From: Mycobacterium colombiense
GTDB lineage: Bacteria; Actinomycetota; Actinomycetes; Mycobacteriales; Mycobacteriaceae
Direction of reading: 5' to 3'
NCBI RefSeq assembly: GCF_003284975.1
Contig: NZ_QMEU01000016.1
Location: 1-64,000, forward strand
DNA length: 64,000 nucleotides
Part shown: positions 1 through 9,859 of the stretch, piece by piece
How the letters are laid out: the number at the start of each line of letters is the position of its first letter
How positions within the stretch are numbered: the stretch's first letter is position 1
Made by a program: the position numbers and the translations under genes
The notes under the pieces: generated by a model
The model's database searches: none
Told to the model about the DNA's origin: nothing
Seen by the model: only the letters and a program-made list of their open reading frames with translations

Positions 1-719
1 GGGGCACCACCCAGAAGGCCAGCCGGATCCGGCAGATCACCGCGAACAAAACCCGCGAATCCCTGCAGGCCACAGCGCAACTCACCCAGACCCACGAGGT
101 CGACATGACCAAGCTGGTGGGGTTGCGGGCCAGGGCCAAGGCGGCGTTCGCCGAGCGCGAGGGCGTGAACCTGACCTTCCTGCCGTTCATCGCCCGGGCG
201 GTGATCGACGCACTGAAGATCCACCCCAACGTCAACGCGAGCTACAACGAGGACACCAAGGAGATCACCTACTACGACGCCGAGCACCTCGGCTTCGCGG
301 TCGACACCGAACAGGGCCTGCTCTCCCCCGTCGTGCACAACGCCGGCGACCTGTCGCTGGCCGGGCTGGCCCGGGCGATCGCCGACATCGCCGCGCGCGC
401 CCGCTCGGGCAACCTCAAACCCGACGAGCTGTCCGGCGGCACCTTCACGATCACCAACATCGGCAGCCAGGGCGCGCTGTTCGACACCCCCATCCTGGTT
501 CCGCCGCAGGCCGCCATGCTGGGTACCGGCGCCATCGTCAAGCGGCCGCGGGTGATCGTCGACGAGTTCGGCAACGAATCCATCGGTGTCCGCTCGATCT
601 GCTATCTGCCGCTGACCTACGACCACCGGCTGATCGACGGCGCCGACGCCGGCCGCTTCCTCACCACCATCAAGCACCGTCTCGAAGAGGGCGCGTTCGA
701 GGCCGACCTTGGCTTGTAA
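1..719 (+). CDS. dlaT: Dihydrolipoamide acyltransferase (E2), C-terminal part
   Basis: The 5' end lies outside the window; the open frame runs from base 3 and about 238 residues are visible. They match the catalytic acyltransferase domain of 2-oxoacid dehydrogenase E2 proteins, including the DHRLIDG motif (His and Asp of the active site) near bases 624-644. Lipoyl and E3-binding domains must lie upstream. In mycobacteria DlaT (Rv2215, once called sucB) is the E2 of pyruvate dehydrogenase and also serves peroxynitrite reductase with AhpC/AhpD. The neighbouring lipB and lipA supply its lipoyl cofactor, and its E1 partner aceE is at 44359. Assignment to dlaT rather than another E2 rests on synteny. 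Confidence 0.93.
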   Translation, partial: GTTQKASRIRQITANKTRESLQATAQLTQTHEVDMTKLVGLRARAKAAFAEREGVNLTFLPFIARAVIDALKIHPNVNASYNEDTKEITYYDAEHLGFAVDTEQGLLSPVVHNAGDLSLAGLARAIADIAARARSGNLKPDELSGGTFTITNIGSQGALFDTPILVPPQAAMLGTGAIVKRPRVIVDEFGNESIGVRSICYLPLTYDHRLIDGADAGRFLTTIKHRLEEGAFEADLGL

Positions 720-749
720 CGTAGGCCTGTAAGCGAAGGACAACCGACC

Positions 750-1673
750 GTGGCTCGCGCCGGCCAGCAGGCCCTCATCGCCATTGCGGGTTCGTCCGGC
801 CTGATCGGTTCGGCCCTGGCCGCGGCCCTGCGCGCGGCCGATCACCGGGTAATGCGCATCGTGCGCCGCGCACCGGCGAATGCCGATGAGCTGCACTGGA
901 ATCCCGAGAGCGGCGCCTTGGATCCCGACACGCTGACCGGAGTCGACGCCGTCGTCAACCTGTGCGGCGTCAACATCGGCAAGCGGCGGTGGTCGGGCGC
1001 CTTCAAGCAGAGCCTGCGCGACAGCCGCATCGCCCCCACCGAGGTGCTGGCCCACGCCGTCGCCGACGCGGGGGTGGCGACCCTGGTCAACGCCAGCGCG
1101 GTCGGCTTCTACGGCAACACCAAGGACCGCGTGGTCGACGAAAACGACCGTGCGGGAACGGGTTTCCTGGCGCGGTTGTGCGAGGACTGGGAGGCCGCCA
1201 CGCTGCCGGCCCAGTACGGCGGCGCCCGGGTGGTGCTGGCCCGCACCGGGCTGGTGTTCTCCCCCGCGGGCGGCTCGCTGGGCCGGTTGCGGCCGTTGTT
1301 CCGTGCCGGGCTCGGCGCCCGGCTGGGCGGCGGACGGCAATACATGTCATGGATCACCCTGGAAGACGAAGTGCGCGCGCTGCTGTTCGCGATCTTCAAC
1401 CCCGACCTGTCCGGGCCGGTGAACATGACCGGGCCGGCGCCGGTCACCAACGCCGAATTCACCACCGCGTTCGGGCGGGCCGTCAATCGCCCAACGCCGT
1501 TGATGGTGCCCGGTTTTGCCATCCGGGCCGCGCTGGGTGAGTTCGCCGACGAGGGGCTGCTGACCGGGCAGCGGGCCATCCCGTCCGCGCTGGAGCGCGC
1601 CGGTTTCGTCTTCCACCACAACACCGTGGGCGAGGCCCTCGCCTACGCCACCGCCAGCCGCGACCACGACTAG
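750..1673 (+). CDS. NAD-dependent epimerase/dehydratase, TIGR01777 (SDR39U1) family
   Basis: A 307-residue extended short-chain dehydrogenase-like protein. The N-terminal Rossmann motif is [14 protein letters not shown] (about residues 14-27), and the C-terminal part ends in a DUF1731-like segment with [13 protein letters not shown]. The family (YfcH, SDR39U1) has no well-defined substrate; it is often found near lipoate or cell-division genes. It matches Rv2216 by position. The start is GTG at 750, 30 bases after dlaT, following an AGCGAAGGA ribosome-binding site, which suggests co-transcription with dlaT. Confidence 0.88.
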   Translation: MARAGQQALIAIAGSSGLIGSALAAALRAADHRVMRIVRRAPANADELHWNPESGALDPDTLTGVDAVVNLCGVNIGKRRWSGAFKQSLRDSRIAPTEVLAHAVADAGVATLVNASAVGFYGNTKDRVVDENDRAGTGFLARLCEDWEAATLPAQYGGARVVLARTGLVFSPAGGSLGRLRPLFRAGLGARLGGGRQYMSWITLEDEVRALLFAIFNPDLSGPVNMTGPAPVTNAEFTTAFGRAVNRPTPLMVPGFAIRAALGEFADEGLLTGQRAIPSALERAGFVFHHNTVGEALAYATASRDHD

Positions 1674-1721
1674 CGGCACCGGACCGGGTCCGTCCGGCCC
1701 GAGCCGAGTACCGTCGCGAAC

Positions 1722-2423
1722 GTGATCGATTCCATCCGGTCCAGCCAGGCTCTGATCGACGTCCGACCGCTCGGCATCGTCGACTACCGCGTGGCCTGGC
1801 AGCAGCAACGCGATCTGGCCGACGCCCGGGTGGCCGGCGGCAGCGACACGCTGCTGCTGCTCGAGCACCCCGCGGTCTACACGGCGGGCCGGCGCACCGA
1901 ACCGCACGAACGGCCGGTAGACGGCACTCCCGTCATCGACACCGACCGCGGCGGCAAGATCACCTGGCACGGCCCGGGCCAGCTGGTCGGGTATCCGGTC
2001 ATCGGCCTGGCCGAACCGCTCGACGTGGTGAACTACGTGCGGCGGCTAGAAGAGGCGCTGCTCAAGGTCTGCGCCGACCTGGGCGTGGACGCGATCCGGG
2101 TGCCGGGCCGGTCCGGGGTGTGGGTGCCGGGCACCGACGGCCGCCCCGACCGCAAGGTTGCCGCCATCGGCGTGCGGGTGTCGCGCGCGACCACCCTGCA
2201 CGGGTTCGCGCTCAACTGCGATTGCGACCTGGACGCGTTCGGCGCCATCGTGCCGTGCGGCATCAGCGACGCCGGAGTGACGTCGTTGTCCGCCGAGCTG
2301 CGCCGCCCGGTGTCGGTCGAGGATGTGCAGACCGCTGTCGCCGACGCGGTGTGCGACGCCTTGGACGGGGTGCTGCCGGTGCAGGACCACGCGGCGGTCG
2401 CGCGCGTAGCATCGGCGCTGTGA
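1722..2423 (+). CDS. lipB: Octanoyl-[acyl carrier protein]:protein N-octanoyltransferase
   Basis: LipB moves octanoyl groups from acyl carrier protein to the lipoyl domains of E2 and GcvH proteins, the first step of endogenous lipoate synthesis. The 233 residues are close to the usual mycobacterial length. Visible motifs are [23 protein letters not shown] with the catalytic Lys, and IVPCGI with the catalytic Cys. The start is GTG at 1722. The stop codon overlaps the lipA start by four bases (GTGA), so the two are probably translationally coupled. Confidence 0.96.
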   Translation: MIDSIRSSQALIDVRPLGIVDYRVAWQQQRDLADARVAGGSDTLLLLEHPAVYTAGRRTEPHERPVDGTPVIDTDRGGKITWHGPGQLVGYPVIGLAEPLDVVNYVRRLEEALLKVCADLGVDAIRVPGRSGVWVPGTDGRPDRKVAAIGVRVSRATTLHGFALNCDCDLDAFGAIVPCGISDAGVTSLSAELRRPVSVEDVQTAVADAVCDALDGVLPVQDHAAVARVASAL

Positions 2424-3343
2424 CTGTCGCACCGGAAGGACGCAAACTGCTGCGCCTGGAAGTGCGCAACGCCGAGACCCCGATCGAGCGCAAACCGCCG
2501 TGGATCCGGGTGCGGGCCAAGATGGGCCCGGAGTACACCCAGCTCAAGAGCCTGGTCCGGCGCGAGGGGCTGCACACGGTGTGCGAGGAGGCCGGCTGCC
2601 CCAACATCTTCGAGTGCTGGGAGGACCGCGAGGCCACCTTCCTGATCGGCGGTGACCAGTGCACCCGCCGCTGCGACTTCTGCCAGATCGACACCGGCAA
2701 GCCCGCCGCCCTGGACCGCGACGAGCCGAGGCGGGTCGCCGACAGCGTGCGCACGATGGGGCTGCGTTACGCCACGGTCACCGGGGTGGCCCGCGATGAC
2801 CTGCCCGACGGCGGGGCCTGGCTGTACGCCGAGACGGTGCGCGCCATCAAGGAACTCAACCCCTCGACCGGCGTGGAGCTGTTGATCCCCGACTTCAACG
2901 GCGAGCCCACCCGGCTTGCGGAGGTGTTCGAATCGCGCCCGGAAGTGTTGGCGCACAACGTTGAGACCGTGCCGCGCATCTTCAAGCGGATCCGGCCCGC
3001 CTTTGCCTACCAGCGCAGCCTCGGCGTGCTGACCGCGGCGCGCGAGGCCGGGCTGGTCACCAAGAGCAACCTCATCCTCGGCATGGGCGAGACACCCGAC
3101 GAGGTGCGCACCGCCCTGGCCGACCTGCACGACGCGGGCTGCGACATCATCACCATCACCCAGTACCTGCGCCCGTCGGCGCGCCACCACCCCGTCGAGC
3201 GCTGGGTGAAGCCGGAGGAATTCGTCGAGTTCGCCCGGCACGCCGAGGAGCTGGGCTTCGCCGGGGTGCTGGCCGGACCGCTGGTGCGCTCGTCGTATCG
3301 CGCGGGTCGGCTCTACGAGCAGGCGGCCCGCAGCCGCGCCTGA
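2420..3343 (+). CDS. lipA: Lipoyl synthase (radical SAM)
   Basis: LipA inserts two sulfurs into protein-bound octanoyl chains. The open frame extends to 2120, but GTG at 2420 overlaps the lipB stop and gives 307 residues, the normal size. Both iron-sulfur clusters can be read: the auxiliary CX4CX5C motif in [12 protein letters not shown] and the radical-SAM CX3CX2C motif in CTRRCDFC. The C-terminal RSSYRAG carries the conserved Ser cluster ligand. With lipB this completes de novo lipoylation for DlaT and the other 2-oxoacid complexes. Confidence 0.97.
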   Translation: MTVAPEGRKLLRLEVRNAETPIERKPPWIRVRAKMGPEYTQLKSLVRREGLHTVCEEAGCPNIFECWEDREATFLIGGDQCTRRCDFCQIDTGKPAALDRDEPRRVADSVRTMGLRYATVTGVARDDLPDGGAWLYAETVRAIKELNPSTGVELLIPDFNGEPTRLAEVFESRPEVLAHNVETVPRIFKRIRPAFAYQRSLGVLTAAREAGLVTKSNLILGMGETPDEVRTALADLHDAGCDIITITQYLRPSARHHPVERWVKPEEFVEFARHAEELGFAGVLAGPLVRSSYRAGRLYEQAARSRA

Positions 3344-3401
3344 CGCCGCCGGCGCCCGGTGGCGGCGTCTGCCCCATAGCGGCCCTACGTATTCTTTGAC
3401 T

Positions 3402-4154
3402 ATGGCTAAATCCCGCACCGCCGCGCAGAACAAGGCCGCCCGAGCGCAGGCGCAGGCCGCCCGCAAGGCCGCCGCGCGGGAGCGCCGCACCCAGTTGTGG
3501 CAGGCGTTCAACCTTCAGCGCCAGGAGGACAAGCGCCTCCTGCCGTACATGATCGGCGCCTTCGTGCTGATCGTGGGCATCTCGGTGGCGATCGGCCTGT
3601 GGGCCGGCGGGCTGACGATGATCACCCTCATCCCGTTGGGCGTGGTGCTGGGCGGGCTGGTCGCCTTCATCGTGTTCGGCCGCCGCGCCCAGAAGTCGGT
3701 CTACCGCAAGGCCGAGGGTCAAACCGGGGCCGCCGCATGGGCTTTGGACAACCTGCGCGGCAAGTGGCGGGTGACCCCTGGGGTCGCCGCGACCGGGCAC
3801 TTCGACGCCGTGCACCGCGTCATCGGCCGGCCCGGCGTCATCCTGGTCGGCGAGGGAACGTCGACGCGGGTGCGACCGCTGCTGGCGCAAGAGAAGAAGC
3901 GCACCGCCCGCCTGATCGGCGACGTGCCGATCTACGACATCATCGTCGGCAACGGCGAGGACGAGGTGCCCCTGGCCAAGCTGGAGCGCCACCTCACCCG
4001 GCTGCCGGCCAACATCACCGTCAAGCAGATGGACACGCTGGAGTCGCGGCTGGCCGCGTTGGGGTCGCGCGCCGGCGCCGCCGTCATGCCCAAGGGGCCG
4101 CTGCCCAACGCGGGCAAGATGCGCGGGGTGCAGCGCACCGTGCGGCGCCGGTAG
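3402..4154 (+). CDS. DUF4191 family membrane protein
   Basis: A 250-residue protein that is conserved in actinobacteria and matches Rv2219 by position and length. The first 45 residues are rich in Ala, Lys, Arg and Gln. Two adjacent membrane helices follow (about residues 48-90), then a soluble domain. Function is unknown. ATG at 3402 is preferred to the TTG two codons earlier because it gives the usual N-terminus. It follows lipA by 58 bases, so it may belong to the same transcript. Confidence 0.85.
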   Translation: MAKSRTAAQNKAARAQAQAARKAAARERRTQLWQAFNLQRQEDKRLLPYMIGAFVLIVGISVAIGLWAGGLTMITLIPLGVVLGGLVAFIVFGRRAQKSVYRKAEGQTGAAAWALDNLRGKWRVTPGVAATGHFDAVHRVIGRPGVILVGEGTSTRVRPLLAQEKKRTARLIGDVPIYDIIVGNGEDEVPLAKLERHLTRLPANITVKQMDTLESRLAALGSRAGAAVMPKGPLPNAGKMRGVQRTVRRR

Positions 4155-4204
4155 CGGGTCGCCGCCATCAGCTCACCCAGGTCAGCCCGGTCAGCTCCGC
4201 AAGC

Positions 4205-4624
4205 TCAGCGTCGCACCACGGCCGTCGCGGTCAGCCGATCCTGCATCCCCCGGCCGTCGAAGTCGGTGAACAGCGCCGGAACGACCGTCCCGACCAGCAC
4301 TCCCCGCACCACCGCCCGGCCAAGGCCGACCAGGCCGCGTCCGTCCACCGTGACCACCTGCAGGCGAAGCGCCAACTGGCCTGGGGTGAACCCGAACAAC
4401 CGCACGAAGAGCACGCCCAGCACGAACCAGATCACCAACACCGCGGTGGCAAGCACCGGTTGGGAGAACAGGCCGAAGCGCATGGCCAGCCCGGCCAGCC
4501 CGTAGGCGATCAACCAGTCGATCATCAACGCGCCCAGGCGGCGGCCCATCGGCGCCAACGATCCCGGGCCGCTTTCCGGCAGGCCCAGCTTTTCGCCCGG
4601 ATATGCGGATCGCGATTCGGCCAT
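4205..4624 (-). CDS. RDD family membrane protein
   Basis: A 139-residue protein with the RDD-domain pattern: a conserved Arg-Arg before the first helix (MGRRLGALMIDWLIAYGLA, residues about 26-44), a second helix near residues 58-78, and a C-terminal TATAVVRR tail. The transported ligand, if any, is unknown. ATG at 4624 gives the length recalled for Rv2219A; the frame also opens further upstream to 4735. It converges on the DUF4191 gene and is transcribed away from glnA1. Confidence 0.82.
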   Translation of the reverse strand: MAESRSAYPGEKLGLPESGPGSLAPMGRRLGALMIDWLIAYGLAGLAMRFGLFSQPVLATAVLVIWFVLGVLFVRLFGFTPGQLALRLQVVTVDGRGLVGLGRAVVRGVLVGTVVPALFTDFDGRGMQDRLTATAVVRR

Positions 4625-4804
4625 CATCGGCGCGGACCGCGGTCCGAATAATCCGACGGGACGGCCTGGTAAGGAGGGCGGACCGTGCGCCCGGTCACCA
4701 GAAAAGATACGATCTTGCGATCCATGGCCCCACAATAGAACCCGCCGCCCAAGTGGCCACTTTTAGCGTGTGGCATGGTCACGTAACGTGCGCGCAACAT
4801 CGGG

Positions 4805-4836
4805 TTGACTGACGGGCAACATCTGCTCCATAGCGT
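4805..4836 (+). promoter_or_regulatory. Candidate glnA1 promoter
   Basis: TTGACT at 4805-4810 is a good -35 box. The best -10 candidate is TAGCGT at 4831-4836, although the 20-base spacing is long. The block lies about 35 bases before the glnA1 start, and this segment resembles the glnA1 leader I recall from M. tuberculosis. A strong ribosome-binding site (AAAGGAG, 4859-4865) follows. Confidence 0.45.
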
Positions 4837-4871
4837 CAGGCCGCGGATCTCACCAAGTAAAGGAGCACTCT

Positions 4872-6308
4872 GTGACGGACAAGACGCCCGACGACGTCTT
4901 CAAACTCGCCAAGGACGAGAACGTCGAATTTGTCGACGTCCGGTTTTGTGACCTGCCCGGCATCATGCAGCACTTCACAATTCCGATTTCATTCTTCGAC
5001 GAGAGCGTTTTTGAGGATGGTTTAGCCTTCGACGGTTCGTCGATTCGCGGATTCCAATCCATTCACGAATCCGACATGCTGCTCCTCCCCGACCCGGCGA
5101 CCGCGCAGATCGACCTGTTCCGTGAAGCCAAGACGCTGAACCTCAACTTCTTCGTGCACGACCCGTTCACCCTCGAGCCGTACTCGCGCGACCCGCGCAA
5201 CATCGCCCGCAAGGCCGAGAACTACCTGATCAGCACCGGCGTGGCCGACACCGCCTACTTCGGCGCCGAGGCGGAGTTCTACATCTTCGACTCGGTGAGC
5301 TTCGACTCGCGCACCAACGGCTCGTTCTACGAGATCGACGCGATCTCGGGCTGGTGGAACACCGGTTCGCCCAACGAGCTCGACGGCAGCCCCAACCGCG
5401 GCTACAAGGTCCGCCCCAAGGGCGGCTACTTCCCGGTTGCCCCGGTCGACCACTACGTCGACCTGCGCGACAAGATGCTGTCCAACCTGATCACCGCCGG
5501 CTTCAGCCTGGAGAAGGGCCACCACGAGGTGGGCACCGGCGGCCAGGCCGAGATCAACTACAAGTTCAACACGCTGCTGCACGCGGCCGACGACATGATG
5601 CTCTACAAGTACATCGTCAAGAACACGGCGTGGCAGAACGGCAAGACCGTGACGTTCATGCCCAAGCCGCTGTTCGGTGACAACGGCTCCGGCATGCACA
5701 CCCACCAGTCGCTGTGGAAGGACGGCAGCCCGCTGATGTACGACGAGACCGGTTACGCCGGCCTGTCGGACACCGCCCGCCACTACATCGGCGGCCTGCT
5801 GCACCACGCGCCGTCGCTGCTGGCGTTCACCAACCCCACGGTGAACTCCTACAAGCGCCTGGTGCCCGGCTACGAGGCCCCGATCAACCTGGTCTACAGC
5901 CAGCGCAACCGGTCGGCGTGTGTCCGCATCCCGATCACCGGCACGAACCCGAAGGCCAAGCGTCTCGAGTTCCGTTGCCCCGACTCGTCGGGCAACCCGT
6001 ACCTGGCGTTCTCGGCCATGCTGATGGCCGGCCTGGACGGCATCAAGAACAAGATCGAGCCGCAGGCCCCGGTCGACAAGGACCTCTACGAGCTGCCGCC
6101 CGAGGAGGCCGCCAACATCCCGCAGGCGCCCACCCAGCTGTCCGCGGTGATCGACCGGCTCGAAGAAGACCACGAATACCTCACCGAGGGCGGCGTGTTC
6201 ACGCCCGACCTCATCGAGACGTGGATCAACTTCAAGCGCGAGAACGAGATCCTGCCGGTCCAAATCCGGCCGCACCCTTACGAATTCGCGCTGTACTACG
6301 ACGTCTAA
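4872..6308 (+). CDS. glnA1: Glutamine synthetase type I-beta, main enzyme
   Basis: GlnA1 joins ammonia to glutamate using ATP. In pathogenic mycobacteria it is also exported and linked to poly-glutamate/glutamine in the wall. Its 478 residues are the full length. The Tyr406 adenylylation site lies in DLYELPPEE, so GlnE (downstream) can switch activity off. The catalytic-loop and ammonium-site segments ([27 protein letters not shown]) are intact. GTG at 4872 follows a strong AAAGGAG ribosome-binding site. It has its own promoter region and a strong 3' hairpin, so it is likely monocistronic. Confidence 0.98.
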   Translation: MTDKTPDDVFKLAKDENVEFVDVRFCDLPGIMQHFTIPISFFDESVFEDGLAFDGSSIRGFQSIHESDMLLLPDPATAQIDLFREAKTLNLNFFVHDPFTLEPYSRDPRNIARKAENYLISTGVADTAYFGAEAEFYIFDSVSFDSRTNGSFYEIDAISGWWNTGSPNELDGSPNRGYKVRPKGGYFPVAPVDHYVDLRDKMLSNLITAGFSLEKGHHEVGTGGQAEINYKFNTLLHAADDMMLYKYIVKNTAWQNGKTVTFMPKPLFGDNGSGMHTHQSLWKDGSPLMYDETGYAGLSDTARHYIGGLLHHAPSLLAFTNPTVNSYKRLVPGYEAPINLVYSQRNRSACVRIPITGTNPKAKRLEFRCPDSSGNPYLAFSAMLMAGLDGIKNKIEPQAPVDKDLYELPPEEAANIPQAPTQLSAVIDRLEEDHEYLTEGGVFTPDLIETWINFKRENEILPVQIRPHPYEFALYYDV

Positions 6309-6329
6309 ATGACGTTTAAGTCGGCTTGA

Positions 6330-6368
6330 CGAAACCACCCGCGTGGAGATTGCCACGCGGGTGGTTTC
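6330..6368 (+). terminator. glnA1 intrinsic terminator hairpin
   Basis: A perfect 16-base-pair stem (6331-6346 with 6353-6368) closes a 6-base AGATTG loop and is followed by CATTTT. It starts 22 bases after the glnA1 stop. A second copy with the same loop lies at 10884-10922 (38 of 39 bases identical). Confidence 0.85.
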
Positions 6369-6466
6369 ATTTTGGTCGCGTCAAGGCCGCCCATTTCATT
6401 CGGCTGCCCCGATATCCGCCCCGCGATATCGCGGACACCGTAGGTCGGCGGTGAAACGATATCGAT

Positions 6467-9400
6467 GTGGGTGACCGACTTCGCGGCGTGCGTCAGGCGG
6501 CGGGGTCGTGTCAGTCGTGCGGCACCGAACTGTCACCGAGCTCCAAGTTCTGTCATGAGTGCGGCATGCCCGTCACACACACGGATCGCTCGGCTGAGTA
6601 CAAGCAAGTTACGGTGCTGTTCGCCGACGTGGTTCGTTCCATGGATCTCGCCGCGACCGTGGGAGCGGAGCGCCTGCGTGAAATCATGACGGAACTTGTC
6701 GATCTGGCCGCTGCGGTCGTCCAGCGTTACGGCGGCACGCTGGACAAGTTCACCGGTGACGGGATCATGGTGTTGTTCGGTGCGCCGGCGGCGTTGGAGG
6801 ATCATGCAGTTCGCGCATGTCTTGCAGCGCTCGCCATCCAGCAGGCAGCGCGTCCACTAGCCGGCACGGTCAGCCAGCGGGATGCCGTCGAGTTGCAGTT
6901 ACGCATCGGCCTGAACTCGGGTCAGGTCATCGCTGGTGAGATCGGTTCGGCCGCTTTGGGTTACACCGCGATCGGAGAACAGGTCGGCATGGCACAGCGG
7001 ATGGAGTCCGTGGCGCCGCCAAACGGTGTGATGCTCAGCGCATCCACCGCGCGGTTGGTCGAACACACTGCGCTCCTCGCCGAACCTGAGCTGGTCCACA
7101 TCAAGGGCAACGATCAGCCGGTCCAGGCCCATCGGTTGATCGCCGTGCTGGAACGTGACGCCCCCGTCGTCGGCACCGCGTCGAGTCTCGTTGGCCGGCA
7201 ATGGGAGATCGCCGCCGCTGAAAGTTTGTTGGCTCGGGCCGCCGACGGTCATGGCGGGGTGCTCGCGCTGGCCGGACCCGCGGGGATCGGCAAGAGCCGG
7301 CTTGTGCAGGAGATCACCGCGCCAACGAGAACACTCGGGGTGGAGGTGTCGCGGACCTACTGCGAATCGCACACCAGCGAGATCTCGTTCCAGGTGGTAT
7401 CGCGATTGCTGCGGTCGGTGACGGGCGTACGGGGCCTTGACGACGGCGCGGCCCGCACACGCATACGTGCGAACATTGCCGCCGCCGACCCGCAAGATCT
7501 GCTGCTCTTGGACGACCTGCTCGGTATCGCCCCTCCCGGCGAGACGCTGCCCGGCATCGATCCCGACGCCCGGCGCCGGCGGTTGACCGCCCTGATGCGG
7601 GATATCGTGTTGTCTCGTCGGACACCAGCGATCTACGTCATCGAGGACGTGCACTGGATCGATGAGGCCAGCGAGTCCATGCTGGCCGACCTCCTCGCGG
7701 TGATTCCCCGGACCGCGTCGCTGGCACTTGTTACCTATCGCCCCGAATACCGCGGCGCGCTGACGAATATCGATGGCGCCCAGACCTTTGCCCTTGCGCC
7801 GCTGAGTGATTCCGAGACGTCAGCGTTGGTCGCTGAGCTACTCGGCGGCGACCGGTCGGTCACCGACGTCACCACCCTGATCGCCGAAAACGCTTGCGGG
7901 AATCCATTTTTTGTTGAAGAGATGGTGCGGGACCTGGCAGAACGCGGGGTGCTCGACGGCAGCCGAGGAAGCTACCGGTGCGCCAGAGATGTGGCCGACG
8001 TTGGGGTGCCGGCGACTTTGCAGGCCACTCTGGCCGCTCGCATCGATCGGCTTGCGCCCGAAGCGAAAAGGACGCTGAATGCCGCAGCGGTGATCGGCTC
8101 CCGGCACGATGCGGGATTGCTGGCCAGCGTGGTCGCCAGCCCCGACGTGAATCCGCTGATCGAGGCCGAGCTGATCGAGCAAGTGATGACCGGCGCCCGC
8201 ATTCAGTATGCGTTTCGGCATCCGCTGATCCGCGCGGTCGCCTACGAGTCGCAGCTGAAGTCCGACCGCGCCGAGCTGCATCGCCGGCTGGCCACGGTGA
8301 TGGAGCGGGATCCCGGATCTGTCGACGACAACGCCGCGCTGATCGGCGAGCACCGGGAAGCCGCCGGTGACCTATCCGCCGCATACGCCTGGCGCATGCG
8401 GGCCGGTGCCTGGCTAATGGGGCGGGATGTCGTTGCGGCGCGGCGTAACTGGGAACGCGCTCGCCGGGTGGCCGACACCCTTCCTGCCGATTTCCCCGAT
8501 CGTGCAGCTTTGCGCAGTTACCCCAGAGCGATGTTGTGCCAGACCGCGTGGCGGGCGGGCACCGGCATTGACGAGACCATATTCGGCGAGCTACGAGAGC
8601 TGTGCACCGCATCCGGTAACCAAGCTTTGCTGGCCGCCGGCCTATCCGGCGCCGAGTTATCGTTGACGATGGCCAACCGTCACACCGAGTCGGCGCGGTT
8701 GGCTTCCGAACAGATAGCCCTGTTCGATTCCGTCGACGATCCGATGAGCATCTTCGTGGTGATGTCGGCGTCGATGTTTGCCAAGCTGCATGTCGGTGAG
8801 GTAGGTGAGGCGCTGCGCGTGGCGCAGGCTGTGACCGATCTGCTGGCCGACGACGGATCCAAGGGCAACATCGCGCGGTGGGGATTGGGATCTCCACTAG
8901 CGGTCGCGGTGCTCTACCGGGCTATGGCCCGTGCGTGTCTCGGCGACCGCTCTTGGCGTGCAGATCTAAGGCACGCCATCGCGATACAGCGAGAGCTTGC
9001 CGATGCGGCGATTGTCATCGTGATCACCTACGGCTACTCCCTGTCCATCACGAACGGATTGCTGGTGCCCGATGCCGCGGCGCTGGCTGAGACCGACGAC
9101 GTGTTGCGCCATGCCGAAAAGTCCGGCGACGCGGTCGCATTGGCGCTCGCTCAGGTGGCTCGCGGCCTTGTCCTTAGGCGCACCACGCCAGCAGATCACG
9201 GTGCCGGCGTAGAGCTCATCACCAACGGCCGCGCTGCCCTCCTGCTGCAGCGAAACCTGCTCGGCGTATCGATGGTCGACATCGACAGGACAGTTATGGA
9301 AGCAGAAACCGGGCATCTGGACGACGCCGTCGAAATCGGCCGCGCGACCGTCGATCATCTGATCGCCTCCGGCGAAATGGTGCTACGCGGGGCCGCGATT

Positions 9401-9661
9401 TCGGCGCTCGTGACTGCGCTACTCATGAGGGGCGACGCCGCCGATCTCCATGAAGCGGAGACGATGATCGAGCGTTTATCTTCTACGCCAACCGAACCCG
9501 GGTTTGTCATGACCGACATCTGGGTCGCTAGGTTACGCGCTCTGGTGGCGGAAGCACACGGCGACGTTCGAGCGTATTGCGACCACCGGGACCGCTACCG
9601 CACGACGGCGGCAACCTATGGTTTCGAAGGGCACATGTCCTGGGCCAAAGCAATGCCCTGA
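6467..9661 (+). CDS. Class III nucleotidyl cyclase-like protein with zinc ribbon and AAA/NACHT-type ATPase
   Basis: A 1064-residue multidomain protein. Residues 15-32 form a zinc ribbon (CQSC ... CHEC). Residues 45-225 form a class III cyclase homology domain with the two metal-binding Asp residues (FAD54, TGD98) and the purine-contact Lys94. The usual VNxAxR transition-state motif reads VGMAQR (174-178), and the Asp usually before YTxxG is Gly, so activity is doubtful. Residues 240-560 form an ATPase with Walker A GPAGIGKS (270-277) and Walker B-like VIEDVHW. The helical C-terminal half is TPR/MalT-like, but no LuxR HTH is present. Related proteins are abundant in mycobacteria. GTG 6467 is the chosen start. 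The gene lies between two hairpin copies together with the next gene. Confidence 0.85.
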   Translation: MGDRLRGVRQAAGSCQSCGTELSPSSKFCHECGMPVTHTDRSAEYKQVTVLFADVVRSMDLAATVGAERLREIMTELVDLAAAVVQRYGGTLDKFTGDGIMVLFGAPAALEDHAVRACLAALAIQQAARPLAGTVSQRDAVELQLRIGLNSGQVIAGEIGSAALGYTAIGEQVGMAQRMESVAPPNGVMLSASTARLVEHTALLAEPELVHIKGNDQPVQAHRLIAVLERDAPVVGTASSLVGRQWEIAAAESLLARAADGHGGVLALAGPAGIGKSRLVQEITAPTRTLGVEVSRTYCESHTSEISFQVVSRLLRSVTGVRGLDDGAARTRIRANIAAADPQDLLLLDDLLGIAPPGETLPGIDPDARRRRLTALMRDIVLSRRTPAIYVIEDVHWIDEASESMLADLLAVIPRTASLALVTYRPEYRGALTNIDGAQTFALAPLSDSETSALVAELLGGDRSVTDVTTLIAENACGNPFFVEEMVRDLAERGVLDGSRGSYRCARDVADVGVPATLQATLAARIDRLAPEAKRTLNAAAVIGSRHDAGLLASVVASPDVNPLIEAELIEQVMTGARIQYAFRHPLIRAVAYESQLKSDRAELHRRLATVMERDPGSVDDNAALIGEHREAAGDLSAAYAWRMRAGAWLMGRDVVAARRNWERARRVADTLPADFPDRAALRSYPRAMLCQTAWRAGTGIDETIFGELRELCTASGNQALLAAGLSGAELSLTMANRHTESARLASEQIALFDSVDDPMSIFVVMSASMFAKLHVGEVGEALRVAQAVTDLLADDGSKGNIARWGLGSPLAVAVLYRAMARACLGDRSWRADLRHAIAIQRELADAAIVIVITYGYSLSITNGLLVPDAAALAETDDVLRHAEKSGDAVALALAQVARGLVLRRTTPADHGAGVELITNGRAALLLQRNLLGVSMVDIDRTVMEAETGHLDDAVEIGRATVDHLIASGEMVLRGAAISALVTALLMRGDAADLHEAETMIERLSSTPTEPGFVMTDIWVARLRALVAEAHGDVRAYCDHRDRYRTTAATYGFEGHMSWAKAMP

Positions 9662-9859
9662 CCTCGGCGCTCGCCACTGCTGCCCCCTTGCCGGCTGTCC
9701 GCGGTGTTCGTGCGATCGCCGGGAATACGACTGCACGCGATTGGTTGTGGTGTGGGATGACTGCGATCGCCGCAAGCAGTGTGCGGGCCCGGTCGCGCGA
9801 AACGCTCGGTACGGAGCGATGTCGGATTCATCGAACCCACCGTCGAAAGGACTGTCGCC

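Noticed and set aside
2033..3511. A 492-codon minus-strand frame across lipB and lipA.
   Set aside because: lipB and lipA have all catalytic motifs on the plus strand; the reverse frame has none.
5022..6356. A 444-codon minus-strand frame across glnA1.
   Set aside because: Rich in Val, Arg, Gly and Asp as expected of a mirror of glnA1; no motif and no ribosome-binding site.
9662..9859. Possible continuation of the cyclase/ATPase protein into a LuxR-type HTH.
   Set aside because: No frame in these 198 bases gives an HTH pattern, and the end of the 1064-residue protein looks like the natural end of this subfamily.
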